Positions 1 through 9,208 of a DNA stretch of 35,073 nucleotides are shown piece by piece. Location of the stretch: the NCBI RefSeq assembly GCF_003725295.1, contig NZ_QICB01000009.1, positions 1-35,073 on the forward strand, read 5' to 3'. A program made the position numbers and the translations under genes. The notes under the pieces were generated by a model. That model made no database searches and had not been told where the DNA came from. It saw only the letters and a list, made by a program, of their open reading frames with translations. The number at the start of each line of letters is the position of its first letter. Position 1 is the stretch's first letter. The stretch is from Slackia faecicanis (GTDB taxonomy: Bacteria; Actinomycetota; Coriobacteriia; Coriobacteriales; Eggerthellaceae).

Positions 1-1302
<1,302 letters not shown>

Positions 1303-1378
1303 GATACCTCTCGTTCGCCGGCGGCCGAGGCTGCCGGCCTCGCTATTCGTTCCGATGCCCATTCATACGGGTGTCACT

Positions 1379-3886
1379 TTAACACATCGCCCCCTGTCCC
1401 GGTTCAGTCCCTCGCGACACCGGCGAACCATCATGCTTGCCGGCGACCAGGTCGCGATGCAGGCGCATCATGCGCTCGGAGGGGTCGAGCCCCAGCTCTT
1501 CGGCCATGAAGCGCCTGCATGCCAGGAAGGTTTCCATGGCCTGGCTGCGCTGGTCGGACAGCATCTGGGCGCGCATGAGGGCGCAATAGACATCCTCCCG
1601 CTGATCGCAGCGGTCGAGCGCCGCGCGGGCGAACCACAGCGCGGCCTGGGGCTCGTCGACGTCGCACAGCCTGTCCGCGGCCGTGACGAGCACGTCCACG
1701 AGACGGCGGCGGTAGCTCTCCCTCAAGCGATCGATATAGGCGCAGCCCGTTTCCGAGGGAAGCAGGTCGCAGAAGAAGTCGCTTTCCAGGCGGGCGTACA
1801 GGCCCATCCACTCGCGCGCGTCGGGACGCTCGAAGCACAGCGTGCGGCATATGGCCTCGAATTCGTCGACGTCGCTTTCGACATAGCGCGCATCGGCCAC
1901 GTATCCGGCCTGATGGCGCACGACATACGGGCATTCTCCCCGCTCGTTTTCAAGGGCGCGGCGCAAAGCCGACCACAGCGAATACAGGTTGTTCGACGCG
2001 CGGTCGCCCGACGAATCGGGCCACATGATGTCGAGCAGCTCCTGGCGGGCCGTCTCCTTGCCCCGATGCAGCACCAGCACCGCGAGCAGCGTCTTCGCGC
2101 GCTGTTTGCGAAACGCGGCCGCCTCCACCGGACGGCCTTCGATGTCGACCTCCAGGCCGCCGAACAGGCGCACGCGCATCTTCGCCGCCTCGCCTGGGCG
2201 CGCAGGCGCCGCCTCGGCCTTGCGCGCGGCGCGACGCGACGGACCCTCGTCGACGCTCCAGGCCGAACGCTGCTCGGCGAGACGGGCCGCAAGCGCCGCG
2301 GCTTCGTCCGCGCGAGCATCGGACGCGCCTCCGGCCGAACCTATCGCGTCGTACAGGAGCGCCTCGAACGCATCGACGCGCGAAGACGCGGCGCGGTGGT
2401 CGGCCGCACAGCGCGACGCGCACGACACGGCGCGCTCGAGCAGATCGCCGCGGGACCCGTCGGCGCGAAGCTCGCGCACCACGAGGGCCGCTCCCGCCAG
2501 AAACACCGGCTGCGCGGTCGCAGGCGCGCAGGCCTGCTCCATGACCGCCAGCGCGCCTTCGGGGTCGTCGCCCAGTCGCGACCAGGCCGATGCCACCACG
2601 GATGCGGCGCCGCCCTCCCCCAGCGAACGCACGCCCGCATCGGCCAAAGCCGCCCGGACGCGCGAGGAAACGCGGCGCGGGGATGCGGCGAACGCGATAA
2701 GGGCCGCCGAGCACGCCTGCTCATCGCTGCGGTCGGCGTGGGCCATGGCCCGCAACGCGTATCGCTCGGCGCGCGCGTCGCCCAGCGCGCACAAGCGTGC
2801 CGCGGCGCCGATCAGCAGCGCGGGCGTCAGGCCGCCCGGACGTTCTCCCAGGCTTTCGAACAGACGCTGCGCGGGCGCGATGTCGCCCGCCGCGAAAAGG
2901 CGCTCTTGTTCGAGCTCGATCCATGACGGGCGGCGCCTGCGCGGGCACAGCGCCGCCATGAGCTCGCATGCGCGCTGCGCACGCCCCCGCTGCACGAGCG
3001 TCGAGGCAAGGCGGCAAACCAAGACTTCCCTACTCGCCGACGAGGCGCGCGCCACGGTGTCGTCAAGCACGCCGCGAAACGCCGCGTCTATATCGGCGAT
3101 CGGGAACTCGTGCGCATGGAAGGTCTCTTCAACCAGGTCGAGCCCGACATAGGGGTAATGCTGCTCGATGAAGCGCCTCGTGTCCTTACGCAGCGAGCAC
3201 ACGAACGAGCCGAGGTCTTCGACCGTCCCTTCCACGAGCGTCTCCATCACGAAGACGGCCAGCTGGATCTCGGCGGGCATATCGCCCGAACGCATGCCGT
3301 CGAGCAAAAGCGCGCCGCCCTCGGGGCCTCCCCACGCCAGCGCGGGAATGCGGGCGCCGGGACCTTCGTCGTCGGATACGCCGCCCAAGGCGCGGGCCTC
3401 CTCGTCGTCGACGAGCAAATCGTGCGCCGCGATGCAGATGCGGTCGTTCTGGCGCTCGGCAAACGAATCCGTCGCGGGCGTCGCCACCGCCACGACCTCC
3501 CATCCCCTGTTCAACAGCGCGTCGATATCGTCCGAAAGCGCATCGGAGCGTTCGTCGTCGAGATGCGGGATGTCTTCGAACACGACGAGCGACCTGTGCC
3601 GGCTCGCATCGAATAACGAAGGGGCCACGATGCGGTCGTCGAGGTCGCGCAAGAAGCACGGGCTTTGGCCGTTGATCCAGAAGACGTTCTCGAAATCGAA
3701 GATCGATTCGGCGTATTCGCACACGATCGAGGTCTTGCCGAACCCGCGGGGAGCGACGACGAATCGCGCGACGGCTCGATTCTCCATCATCTTCTTGAGA
3801 AGTCTCGGCCGCGCATGGATGCGCGACGGCCCAAGCCCTTTCGGCCGTCGTCCGCAGCAAGCCGAATGTGAGATGAAATTCCTCAT
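1379..3886 (-). CDS. STAND-type NTPase regulator with C-terminal winged helix and BTAD domain
   Basis: This 835-residue protein is probably a large signal-responsive transcription factor. The N-terminal part has a P-loop APRGFGKTS (about residues 45-53) and a Walker-B-like run LVVFEDIPHL (about 104-113), resembling MalT/AfsR-type STAND NTPases. The middle, about 270-560, is Ala/Arg-rich, probably helical repeats. From about 568 (MRVRLFGGLEVDIEGRPVE) comes an OmpR-like winged helix as in SARP regulators (FRKQRAKTLLAVLVLHRG, YSLWSALRRALE). A bacterial transcriptional activator (BTAD) helical domain follows to about residue 815 (QAMETFLACRRFMAEELGLDP). The ATG at 3886 has an excellent AGGAGGG site at good distance. 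Target genes and signal cannot be read from the sequence. The DNA-binding domain is C-terminal, whereas in AfsR it is N-terminal. Confidence 0.85.
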   Translation of the reverse strand: MRNFISHSACCGRRPKGLGPSRIHARPRLLKKMMENRAVARFVVAPRGFGKTSIVCEYAESIFDFENVFWINGQSPCFLRDLDDRIVAPSLFDASRHRSLVVFEDIPHLDDERSDALSDDIDALLNRGWEVVAVATPATDSFAERQNDRICIAAHDLLVDDEEARALGGVSDDEGPGARIPALAWGGPEGGALLLDGMRSGDMPAEIQLAVFVMETLVEGTVEDLGSFVCSLRKDTRRFIEQHYPYVGLDLVEETFHAHEFPIADIDAAFRGVLDDTVARASSASREVLVCRLASTLVQRGRAQRACELMAALCPRRRRPSWIELEQERLFAAGDIAPAQRLFESLGERPGGLTPALLIGAAARLCALGDARAERYALRAMAHADRSDEQACSAALIAFAASPRRVSSRVRAALADAGVRSLGEGGAASVVASAWSRLGDDPEGALAVMEQACAPATAQPVFLAGAALVVRELRADGSRGDLLERAVSCASRCAADHRAASSRVDAFEALLYDAIGSAGGASDARADEAAALAARLAEQRSAWSVDEGPSRRAARKAEAAPARPGEAAKMRVRLFGGLEVDIEGRPVEAAAFRKQRAKTLLAVLVLHRGKETARQELLDIMWPDSSGDRASNNLYSLWSALRRALENERGECPYVVRHQAGYVADARYVESDVDEFEAICRTLCFERPDAREWMGLYARLESDFFCDLLPSETGCAYIDRLRESYRRRLVDVLVTAADRLCDVDEPQAALWFARAALDRCDQREDVYCALMRAQMLSDQRSQAMETFLACRRFMAEELGLDPSERMMRLHRDLVAGKHDGSPVSRGTEPGQGAMC

Positions 3887-3911
3887 TGCAAATCCCTCCT
3901 CGGTAAAGCTC

Positions 3912-3966
3912 GGCGCCAGGCGCCCCCTGGGTCATACCCCTTGAATCACCAGGGAATTTCATTGTA
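3912..3966 (-). promoter_or_regulatory. Candidate promoter and operator of the BTAD regulator gene
   Basis: Read on the minus strand, TACAAT (3961-3966) is a reasonable -10 with no good -35. Just downstream lies an inverted repeat CCCTGG-N18-CCAGGG (3925-3954), followed by two adjacent GGCGCC palindromes separated by one base (3912-3924). The symmetrical elements sit between the presumed start point and the ribosome binding site, where a repressor or RNA hairpin could act. Function is inferred from position only. Confidence 0.35.
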
Positions 3967-4104
3967 GACAACGCAACCGGGGCCGAATCGCGCCGCATCC
4001 ATGCCGGAAACGAAGCGTAAACGGAGCCCGGGTTTTCGCGGGGCGTTCGCATGCGTTTTCGGTTTTCCCGACGAATATCCCCCGCGTTTTCCCCATGCGC
4101 TACC

Positions 4105-5463
4105 ATGGAGCCCATGGAAAACTCCGTTTGCATACCTATCGACCCGCGCGCGCTCGGCGTGCTGCGCGCGCTCGAAGCCGCAGGCGAAACCGCCTGGTTC
4201 GTCGGCGGCTGCGTTCGCGACGCGCTTCTGGGCCGGCCCGCGCACGATTTCGACATCGCCACCTCCGCGCGATGGCAGCGCGTCCGCGCGATCTTCCAAG
4301 CGCAAGGGCGCCACGTCATCGAAACGGGAGCCGAGCATGGAAGCGTCGGCGTGGTCGTCGACGGCATGGTGGTGGAAACGACCACCTACCGGACCGAGTC
4401 GACCTACAGCGACGGACGCAGGCCCGACGACGTGGCCTTCGTCGACGACATAGCGCTCGATCTGGCACGGCGCGATTTCTGCATGAACGCGATCGCCTAC
4501 CATCCCGAACGCGGCCTGTTCGACCCCTTCGGCGGGAAGGCCGATATCGAAGCGGGCATCGTCGGGGCCGTGGGCGATGCCGACAAGCGATTCGAAGAAG
4601 ACCCGCTGCGCATCCTGCGGGCGGTCAGGTTCTGCGCCCAGCTCGGATTCGACGCCGACGAGCGCACCCGCGACGCCGCCGTGCGCAAAGCGGGCGATAT
4701 CCGACGCATCGCGCGGGAACGCGTGTTCGCCGAGCTCGAAAAGACGCTGCTCGCCCCGGCCTGCGGCGCCGCGATCGCGCGGTATCGCTCCGTCGTCGAG
4801 GCGGCGGTTCCCGGGTTCCTGCAGCTCGGCGGCGGAATCGGGCGCACGGCGCGCGCCCTCGACTCCCTTCCCACGCGGGCCGACCTGCGCTTCGCCGCAT
4901 TGCTCGCCGGCATGGAGGAGGCCTGCGGGAAAGGAACCGCGCACGACCGCCTGAGAACGCTGCGCGCCCCGCGGAAACTGATCGCGCGCGTGAACGCCTT
5001 GATCGCCGCGCTCGACGAAGACTGCGACCCCGTGCCGCTCCAGGCGCGCCTGCTCGTCGCGGCGCACAGCGGCGATATCGCGTTCGTGCGCGACCTGATA
5101 ACGCTGCAGACGGCCCTTGCGATATTCGATGACGCGAGCCCCGAACGCGGCGCGCGCATGAGCCGCATCCTCGACGACCTCGAGAGCGGCCCCGTCCCGC
5201 TGAAAAGAGCCGATTTGGCGATCGGCGGAGGCGAGCTGATCGAGGCGGGCATGCCGGCCGGGCCCTCGATCGCGGCAACGCTCGATGCGCTGCTGCTCGA
5301 AACGATACGCGGCGACCTGCCCAACGAACGCGCCGCGCTGCTTGCATGGGCGACGAGCGGATCATGCCCCTGCGAACCGGGTGCGGGAAATATTTTTCAA
5401 AAAAGTTTGAAAAAAGAGTTGACGAAAAAGGGGAAGCACCGTAATATTCAAACCCGCGCTTGA
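4105..5463 (+). CDS. cca: CCA-adding enzyme / tRNA nucleotidyltransferase
   Basis: The enzyme adds or repairs the 3' CCA end of tRNAs using CTP and ATP. It is a class II nucleotidyltransferase. The N-terminal catalytic motif WFVGGCVRDALLG is followed by the DFD metal-binding pair (D48/D50). RRDFCMNAIAY and EDPLRILRAVRF are the usual motifs B and D region. No HD domain is obvious in the C-terminal half. The start is uncertain: ATG 4105 and ATG 4114 are both possible and neither has a good ribosome binding site; an upstream in-frame ATG at 4051 is less likely. The last ~35 residues are Lys-rich and unlike the rest, because this DNA also carries the promoter of the downstream tRNA genes. It sits directly before tRNA-Gln and tRNA-Glu. 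Confidence 0.93.
   Translation: MEPMENSVCIPIDPRALGVLRALEAAGETAWFVGGCVRDALLGRPAHDFDIATSARWQRVRAIFQAQGRHVIETGAEHGSVGVVVDGMVVETTTYRTESTYSDGRRPDDVAFVDDIALDLARRDFCMNAIAYHPERGLFDPFGGKADIEAGIVGAVGDADKRFEEDPLRILRAVRFCAQLGFDADERTRDAAVRKAGDIRRIARERVFAELEKTLLAPACGAAIARYRSVVEAAVPGFLQLGGGIGRTARALDSLPTRADLRFAALLAGMEEACGKGTAHDRLRTLRAPRKLIARVNALIAALDEDCDPVPLQARLLVAAHSGDIAFVRDLITLQTALAIFDDASPERGARMSRILDDLESGPVPLKRADLAIGGGELIEAGMPAGPSIAATLDALLLETIRGDLPNERAALLAWATSGSCPCEPGAGNIFQKSLKKELTKKGKHRNIQTRA
5419..5447 (+). promoter_or_regulatory. Sigma-70-type promoter for the tRNA pair, inside the cca 3' end
   Basis: TTGACG (5419-5424) and TAATAT (5442-5447) are separated by exactly 17 nt, a near-consensus housekeeping promoter. 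The predicted start at about 5454 is some 20 nt before tRNA-Gln. The element lies within the last 15 codons of cca. Confidence 0.8.
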
Positions 5464-5475
5464 AGCGATACGCAT

Positions 5476-5549
5476 TGGGGTGTCGTCTAATGGCAGGACA
5501 GCGGTTTCTGGTGCCGTATGTGAGGGTTCGACTCCTTCCACCCCAGCCA
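5476..5549 (+). tRNA. tRNA-Gln (anticodon CUG), CCA encoded
   Basis: The cloverleaf folds by hand. Acceptor TGGGGTG pairs with CACCCCA. The anticodon loop TTCTGGT has CTG at 5508-5510. The T-arm is GAGGG-TTCGACT-CCTTC with one G-U pair. The discriminator is G and the CCA is genome-encoded at 5547-5549. CTG reads CAG glutamine codons. It is followed after 18 nt by tRNA-Glu in the same transcript. Confidence 0.95.
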
Positions 5550-5567
5550 TTCAGCGCATACATATAT

Positions 5568-5644
5568 GGCCTGGTCGTCTAGCGGTTTAGGACATCGCCC
5601 TCTCAAGGCGAAGATCGGGGGTTCGAATCCCCTCCAGGCTACCA
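5568..5644 (+). tRNA. tRNA-Glu (anticodon CUC), CCA encoded
   Basis: Acceptor GGCCTGG pairs with CCAGGCT (G-U at the first pair). The anticodon stem TCGCC/GGCGA closes a CTCTCAA loop with CTC at 5602-5604, reading GAG. The T-arm has the TTCGAAT loop. Discriminator A is followed by an encoded CCA at 5642-5644. It shares the promoter upstream of tRNA-Gln and ends at the terminator just downstream. Confidence 0.95.
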
Positions 5645-5653
5645 CGAATCTTC

Positions 5654-5682
5654 AGAAGCTCTCGTTCGAGGGCTTCTTTTTT
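5654..5682 (+). terminator. Rho-independent terminator of the tRNA-Gln/Glu transcript
   Basis: AGAAGCTCTCG pairs with CGAGGGCTTCT (11 bp, one G-U) across a very small loop, followed by a run of T at 5677-5682. It begins ten bases after the CCA end of tRNA-Glu. Confidence 0.9.
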
Positions 5683-5859
5683 ATTCCGCGCCGATCGTCG
5701 GCCGTTTCCCGATCGTCTCCGGCGCGAATCCGGCCCGAATCCGGATCGAATCGTGCCGCGACCCGGCCGCATCCGTGCCCGTACAAGTCGAAAAACCGCG
5801 CTTTTCCATGCGCGCAGGATGCCCATTTCGGCCCGCTTCCTGTCCGTCGGGCCGATACG

Positions 5860-5907
5860 CGAAAAACCGCGCCACGCAATCGATGCGATCGTGGACACGG
5901 TTTTTCG
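5860..5907. terminator. Bidirectional terminator-like inverted repeat after thiD
   Basis: CGAAAAACCG (5860-5869) pairs with CGGTTTTTCG (5898-5907), and CCACG (5872-5876) with CGTGG (5890-5894). This gives a GC stem flanked by A5 on one side and T5 on the other. Read on either strand it is a stem followed by TTTTT. It lies 30 nt past the thiD stop and is the likely end of the thiMED transcript. The remainder of 5683-5937 shows no gene. Confidence 0.65.
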
Positions 5908-5937
5908 GTAAACGGTTTATTCTGTTCGGCGGCAGGA

Positions 5938-6741
5938 TTATTTCTCGCCGCGATACTGCCACATATGATCGAGCGGCCCCGACCCTTTCCCGATATCGAA
6001 GCCAGATTCAAGGGCGCCTGCGACGTAGCGCTTCGCAGCCTCGACCGCCTCCGCAACGCCCTCGCCGCGCGCCAGGCCGCATGCGATCGCGCTCGAAAGC
6101 GTGCATCCCGTGCCATGCGTGTTCGACGTCTCGATACGACGGCCCTCGAACCAACGCAGGCCGTCGTCGCAGCACAAAAGGTCGTCAGCCCCCGAAACGC
6201 CGTGCCCTCCTTTGACGAGCACCGCCCCGGGCGTCATCTTTTTCAGCATGCGCGCCGCGCGCTCCATATCGTCGCGCGTGCGGACGGCCATGCCGCACAG
6301 CACCTCCGCTTCGGGAATGTTCGGTGTGATGACCGACGCGAGCGGGAACAGCCGCTCCACAAGCGCTTCGCGCGCCCGGTCTTCGATCAGCGGCGCGCCG
6401 CTCGTCGACACCATGACGGGGTCGAGCACGATGCTGCGCGCCTCGTGCGCCGCAAGCCCCTGCGCGATCGATTCGACAATCGAAGGCGACGAGACCATGC
6501 CTATTTTCACGGCATCGGGTCTGATGTCTGAAAACACGGCATCGATCTGGGCACGCACGAACGACGGATCGGCGTCGAACACGCCGTAGACCCCGAGCGT
6601 GTTCTGGACGGTGAGCGCGGTGACGACCGTCTGCGCGAACAGGCCGAAGGCTTCGACGGTCTTGATATCGGCCTGGATGCCCGCGCCGCCCGAGCTGTCC
6701 GAGCCCGCGATGCTTACGACCGAAGGAACGCTATACGACAC
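5938..6741 (-). CDS. thiD: Hydroxymethylpyrimidine / phosphomethylpyrimidine kinase
   Basis: ThiD phosphorylates HMP and HMP-phosphate to HMP-PP, the pyrimidine precursor of thiamine. It is a 267-residue ribokinase-family protein, normal length. IAGSDSSGGAGIQADIKT near the N-terminus is the substrate-binding signature. VLDPVMVSTSG, VLVKGGHG and the anion-hole region NTHGTGCTLSSAIACGLARG follow in family order. The start is a GTG at 6741 with an AGAGGGGG ribosome binding site six bases upstream. It overlaps the end of thiE by 11 nt, so the two are probably translationally coupled. It is the last gene of the riboswitch-controlled operon. Confidence 0.97.
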   Translation of the reverse strand: MSYSVPSVVSIAGSDSSGGAGIQADIKTVEAFGLFAQTVVTALTVQNTLGVYGVFDADPSFVRAQIDAVFSDIRPDAVKIGMVSSPSIVESIAQGLAAHEARSIVLDPVMVSTSGAPLIEDRAREALVERLFPLASVITPNIPEAEVLCGMAVRTRDDMERAARMLKKMTPGAVLVKGGHGVSGADDLLCCDDGLRWFEGRRIETSNTHGTGCTLSSAIACGLARGEGVAEAVEAAKRYVAGALESGFDIGKGSGPLDHMWQYRGEK

Positions 6742-7399
6742 GTTCGACCCCCTCTTTCAATGCGGCGGCGGCCGCCTCGATATCGTCGGCGGCGAACACC
6801 GCCGACACCACCGCGGCGCCTTGCACGCCCGTATTCTGCAAACACGACAGCGTGGCCGGGCCGAGCCCGCCGATTCCCACCACGGGAATCGATACGGCCG
6901 CGCAGATCCGCGTGAGCTCGTCGCGCGCCACGATGGCCGCATCGGGCTTGGTGGCCGTGGCGATCAAAGCCCCGACGCCCAAGTAATCGGCGCCCGCCGC
7001 CTCGGCGGCCAAGGCCTGCTCGACCGTCTGCGCCGAAACGCCGACGATCTTGTCGGGGCCCAGCAGGGCGCGCGCCTGGGCGCACGCGGTGTCGCTTTGT
7101 CCCACATGCACGCCGTCGGCGTCGCACGCCAAAGCCGCCTGCACGTCGTCGTTGATTACGAACGGCACCCGCGACGCCGCGGGCATGCATGCGAGGGCGT
7201 CTTCGATGGCGCGATACCGCGCTTCGAGGCGCGCGCTTGTCGCATGCTTGTCGCGCAGCTGCAGAAACGTGACGCCGCCCCGCACGGCGGCGGCGCAGCA
7301 TGCTTCGAGCGTGCGGCCGCCGAGCCATGCGTCGTCGGTCACCGCATACAGGCGCAGGCATGCGGGGTTTTCGCGCAGATACGCACGCGGCGCATCCAT
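6731..7399 (-). CDS. thiE: Thiamine-phosphate synthase
   Basis: ThiE joins HMP-PP and thiazole phosphate to thiamine monophosphate. The 222-residue TIM-barrel protein has LRLYAVTDD, GVTFLQLRDK (diphosphate and Mg site), GVHVGQSD, GADYLGVGAL and the phosphate-binding VVGIGGLG, all in the usual order. The chosen ATG at 7399 (MDAPRAYLRE) has GAGG seven bases upstream and forms TAATG with the thiM stop. The open frame continues far upstream, but that stretch is an Arg-rich shadow of thiM. It overlaps thiD by 11 nt at its 3' end. Confidence 0.96.
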   Translation of the reverse strand: MDAPRAYLRENPACLRLYAVTDDAWLGGRTLEACCAAAVRGGVTFLQLRDKHATSARLEARYRAIEDALACMPAASRVPFVINDDVQAALACDADGVHVGQSDTACAQARALLGPDKIVGVSAQTVEQALAAEAAGADYLGVGALIATATKPDAAIVARDELTRICAAVSIPVVGIGGLGPATLSCLQNTGVQGAAVVSAVFAADDIEAAAAALKEGVERVV

Positions 7400-8241
7400 T
7401 ACGCGACCTCGGCCACCGCAGCGGCCTCGGCAAGCGACGCGCCCGTCGCGCGCGAAATGGCATCCATCAGATAGGTGTGATAGCTTCCCGTTCCGTCCGC
7501 GTCGCCCATGCGCGCTTCGGCCTCCTGGCCCGCCGCGCCCATATGCACCACGGCCGCGAGCGCCGCTTCGAGCATCGCATCGCCCGCGCATGCCGCGTAT
7601 GCGCCGCACAGGGCGGAAAGCATGCAGCCGGATCCCGTGATGCGACCCTGCAAAGGCGAGCCGTTGCGCACCGCGAAGGCGCGCGTCGCGTCGGCCACGA
7701 TGTCGATCGGGCCGGTGATCGCCACGACGCACCCAGCCTTGGCGGCGAAATCGCGCGCGAAAACCGCGGCTTCGGCGATATCGTCCTCGTCGCACACCGC
7801 GTCGGAAGGGTTCACGTCGACGCCCTGGGTAGCGGCGGCATTGCCCGCAAGGGCCTTGATTTCGCTCATGTTGCCGCGCACCAGCGCCACGGGCAGCGTA
7901 TCGAGCAGCTCGCAGGCCGTGGCCGTGCGCAGCTTCGAAGCGCCTGCGCCCACCGGGTCGAGCACGATCGGGTGGCCCAGCTCGGCGGCCTTCGCGCCCG
8001 CGACCTTCATGCCCGCGATGGTCTGCTTGTTCAGCGTGCCGATATTGAGCACGAGCGCGCCGCAGATGGACGTGATGTCGTCGACGTCGTCGGGCTCGTC
8101 GCTCATGATGGGGCTCGCGCCCGCGGCCAGAACGGCGTTCGCACAGCTTTCGACGGTCACGTAGTTGGTGATGCAGTGCACGAGCGGCGCTGCGGCGCGC
8201 ACGGCGTCGGCGCGCTCGGAAACGGATGCAGTAAGAGACAT
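7399..8241 (-). CDS. thiM: Hydroxyethylthiazole kinase
   Basis: ThiM phosphorylates salvaged 4-methyl-5-(2-hydroxyethyl)thiazole. The 280-residue protein carries the N-terminal PLVHCITNYVT, the LVLDPVGAGAS substrate segment and the ITGSGCMLSALCGAYAA anion hole with the catalytic Cys. The ATG at 8241 is preceded at nine bases by GGGAG, which is also the last conserved segment of the TPP riboswitch. First gene of thiM-thiE-thiD. No thiazole synthesis genes (thiG, thiS, thiH) or thiC are visible here, so the operon fits salvage of the two moieties, though the rest of the genome is not seen. Confidence 0.97.
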   Translation of the reverse strand: MSLTASVSERADAVRAAAPLVHCITNYVTVESCANAVLAAGASPIMSDEPDDVDDITSICGALVLNIGTLNKQTIAGMKVAGAKAAELGHPIVLDPVGAGASKLRTATACELLDTLPVALVRGNMSEIKALAGNAAATQGVDVNPSDAVCDEDDIAEAAVFARDFAAKAGCVVAITGPIDIVADATRAFAVRNGSPLQGRITGSGCMLSALCGAYAACAGDAMLEAALAAVVHMGAAGQEAEARMGDADGTGSYHTYLMDAISRATGASLAEAAAVAEVA

Positions 8242-8248
8242 GGTTTCG

Positions 8249-8336
8249 AACTCCCTTCGTTGGCATTATCCACATCAGGTTCATCGGGTCGGAACGCGCA
8301 CGTTCCCTCTCAGCCCGCTGCGACGAGCTCCCCGTA
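8249..8336 (-). promoter_or_regulatory. TPP riboswitch (THI element) controlling thiMED
   Basis: On the minus strand the conserved blocks appear in order: ACGGGGAGC, GGGCTGAGAGGG, GACCCGATGAACCTGATG, TGGATAATGCCA, ACGAAGGGAG. These are the P2/P3 and P4/P5 signature sequences of the TPP aptamer. The terminal GGGAG is also the thiM ribosome binding site. No separate terminator hairpin fits in the eight bases between aptamer and start codon, which favours translational control. Confidence 0.96.
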
Positions 8337-8346
8337 TGTGCGGCCG

Positions 8347-8352
8347 ATTATA
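8347..8352 (-). promoter_or_regulatory. -10 element of the thiMED promoter
   Basis: A perfect TATAAT on the minus strand, predicting a start at about 8340, only a few bases before the riboswitch begins. No good -35 is visible at 17 nt (GTGCCG); TTGTGC lies too far upstream. Confidence 0.6.
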
Positions 8353-8432
8353 GACCGTTACGCGCCTTCCGGCACGCACAACCGCCGAATGGACACCGAG
8401 CGGCGCACGGCGGCTGCGGCTTTCGGGGCCAC

Positions 8433-9095
8433 CTAACGTCGGCCGAACCTCATCGACGACAACGGCAAGGCGGGCAGATAGACCGCCAGCATGCCCGAAG
8501 CAAGCTCGATCCGCACCGGACGGCCGACGAATTCGTTGGACAGGCCCAGCGTGACGTCGCTGCGCAACGCGACGCCTTCCGCCGCGTATTTCGCGCCGAC
8601 CTCGGTCACGCCCGCGGCTTCGTCGGACAGCGAGAACACCGAGAACGTGCCCGACGGCAGGGCGGGCAGCTCGAGCACGTCGCAGCACGACGGCGATAGG
8701 ACAGCCAGGACGTTTCCCTCCCCTACGGCCGCGACGCGCATGCCCGCATGGGCCGCGCCCGCAAGCGCGGCGATCGTGGCGTGCGTATGGTCGAGGCGTC
8801 CGCCGAGGGCGCCGTAGACAGCGACCGACGAATACCCGCGCAGCCGCGCCCAGTCCAAGGCGAGCGCCGTGTCGCTGTCGTCTTTCATGGACGGATGGCG
8901 CTCGATCGGCACGTCGAGCGGCACGTATCCAAGGGAATCGAAATCGCCTAGCGCGAAATCGGCGGCGAAGCCCGCCTTGCGCAGAGACGCATAGCCTCCG
9001 TCCACCGCGACCGTCGTACCGAAGCGCTCGTGCGAGAAATGGCCCGCGTCGAATGAAGCCGCGCCCACCAAGGCGCACTCGAATCCCGTATTCAC
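8433..9095 (-). CDS. thiN: Thiamine pyrophosphokinase
   Basis: The enzyme transfers pyrophosphate from ATP to thiamine to make TPP directly. The 220-residue protein shows VAVDGGYASL, GDFDS (50-54), DDSDTALAL (72-80) and YGALGGRLDHTHA (94-106), the conserved ATP/Mg segments, then a C-terminal thiamine-binding part with GLSNEFVG. The open frame extends upstream to 9191, but the GTG at 9095 has a perfect AGGAGG nine bases before it and the family alignment starts there. It lies just upstream of the riboswitch on the same strand but outside its control. It diverges from rnpB. Confidence 0.95.
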   Translation of the reverse strand: MNTGFECALVGAASFDAGHFSHERFGTTVAVDGGYASLRKAGFAADFALGDFDSLGYVPLDVPIERHPSMKDDSDTALALDWARLRGYSSVAVYGALGGRLDHTHATIAALAGAAHAGMRVAAVGEGNVLAVLSPSCCDVLELPALPSGTFSVFSLSDEAAGVTEVGAKYAAEGVALRSDVTLGLSNEFVGRPVRIELASGMLAVYLPALPLSSMRFGRR

Positions 9096-9194
9096 CTGGT
9101 ATGACCTCCTATGGAAAAGCGCGCCCGACGACGCGCGATATAAGCAAAAGACGATGCGTGCGAAGTTCTTCGCCCACATCCTGCGCGCCAATGA

Positions 9195-9200
9195 TACAAT
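9195..9200 (+). promoter_or_regulatory. -10 element of rnpB
   Basis: TACAAT ends about 8 nt before the expected 5' end of the RNase P RNA. The sequence 17 nt upstream (GCCCAC) is a poor -35. Confidence 0.5.
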
Positions 9201-9208
9201 AGCCGACG

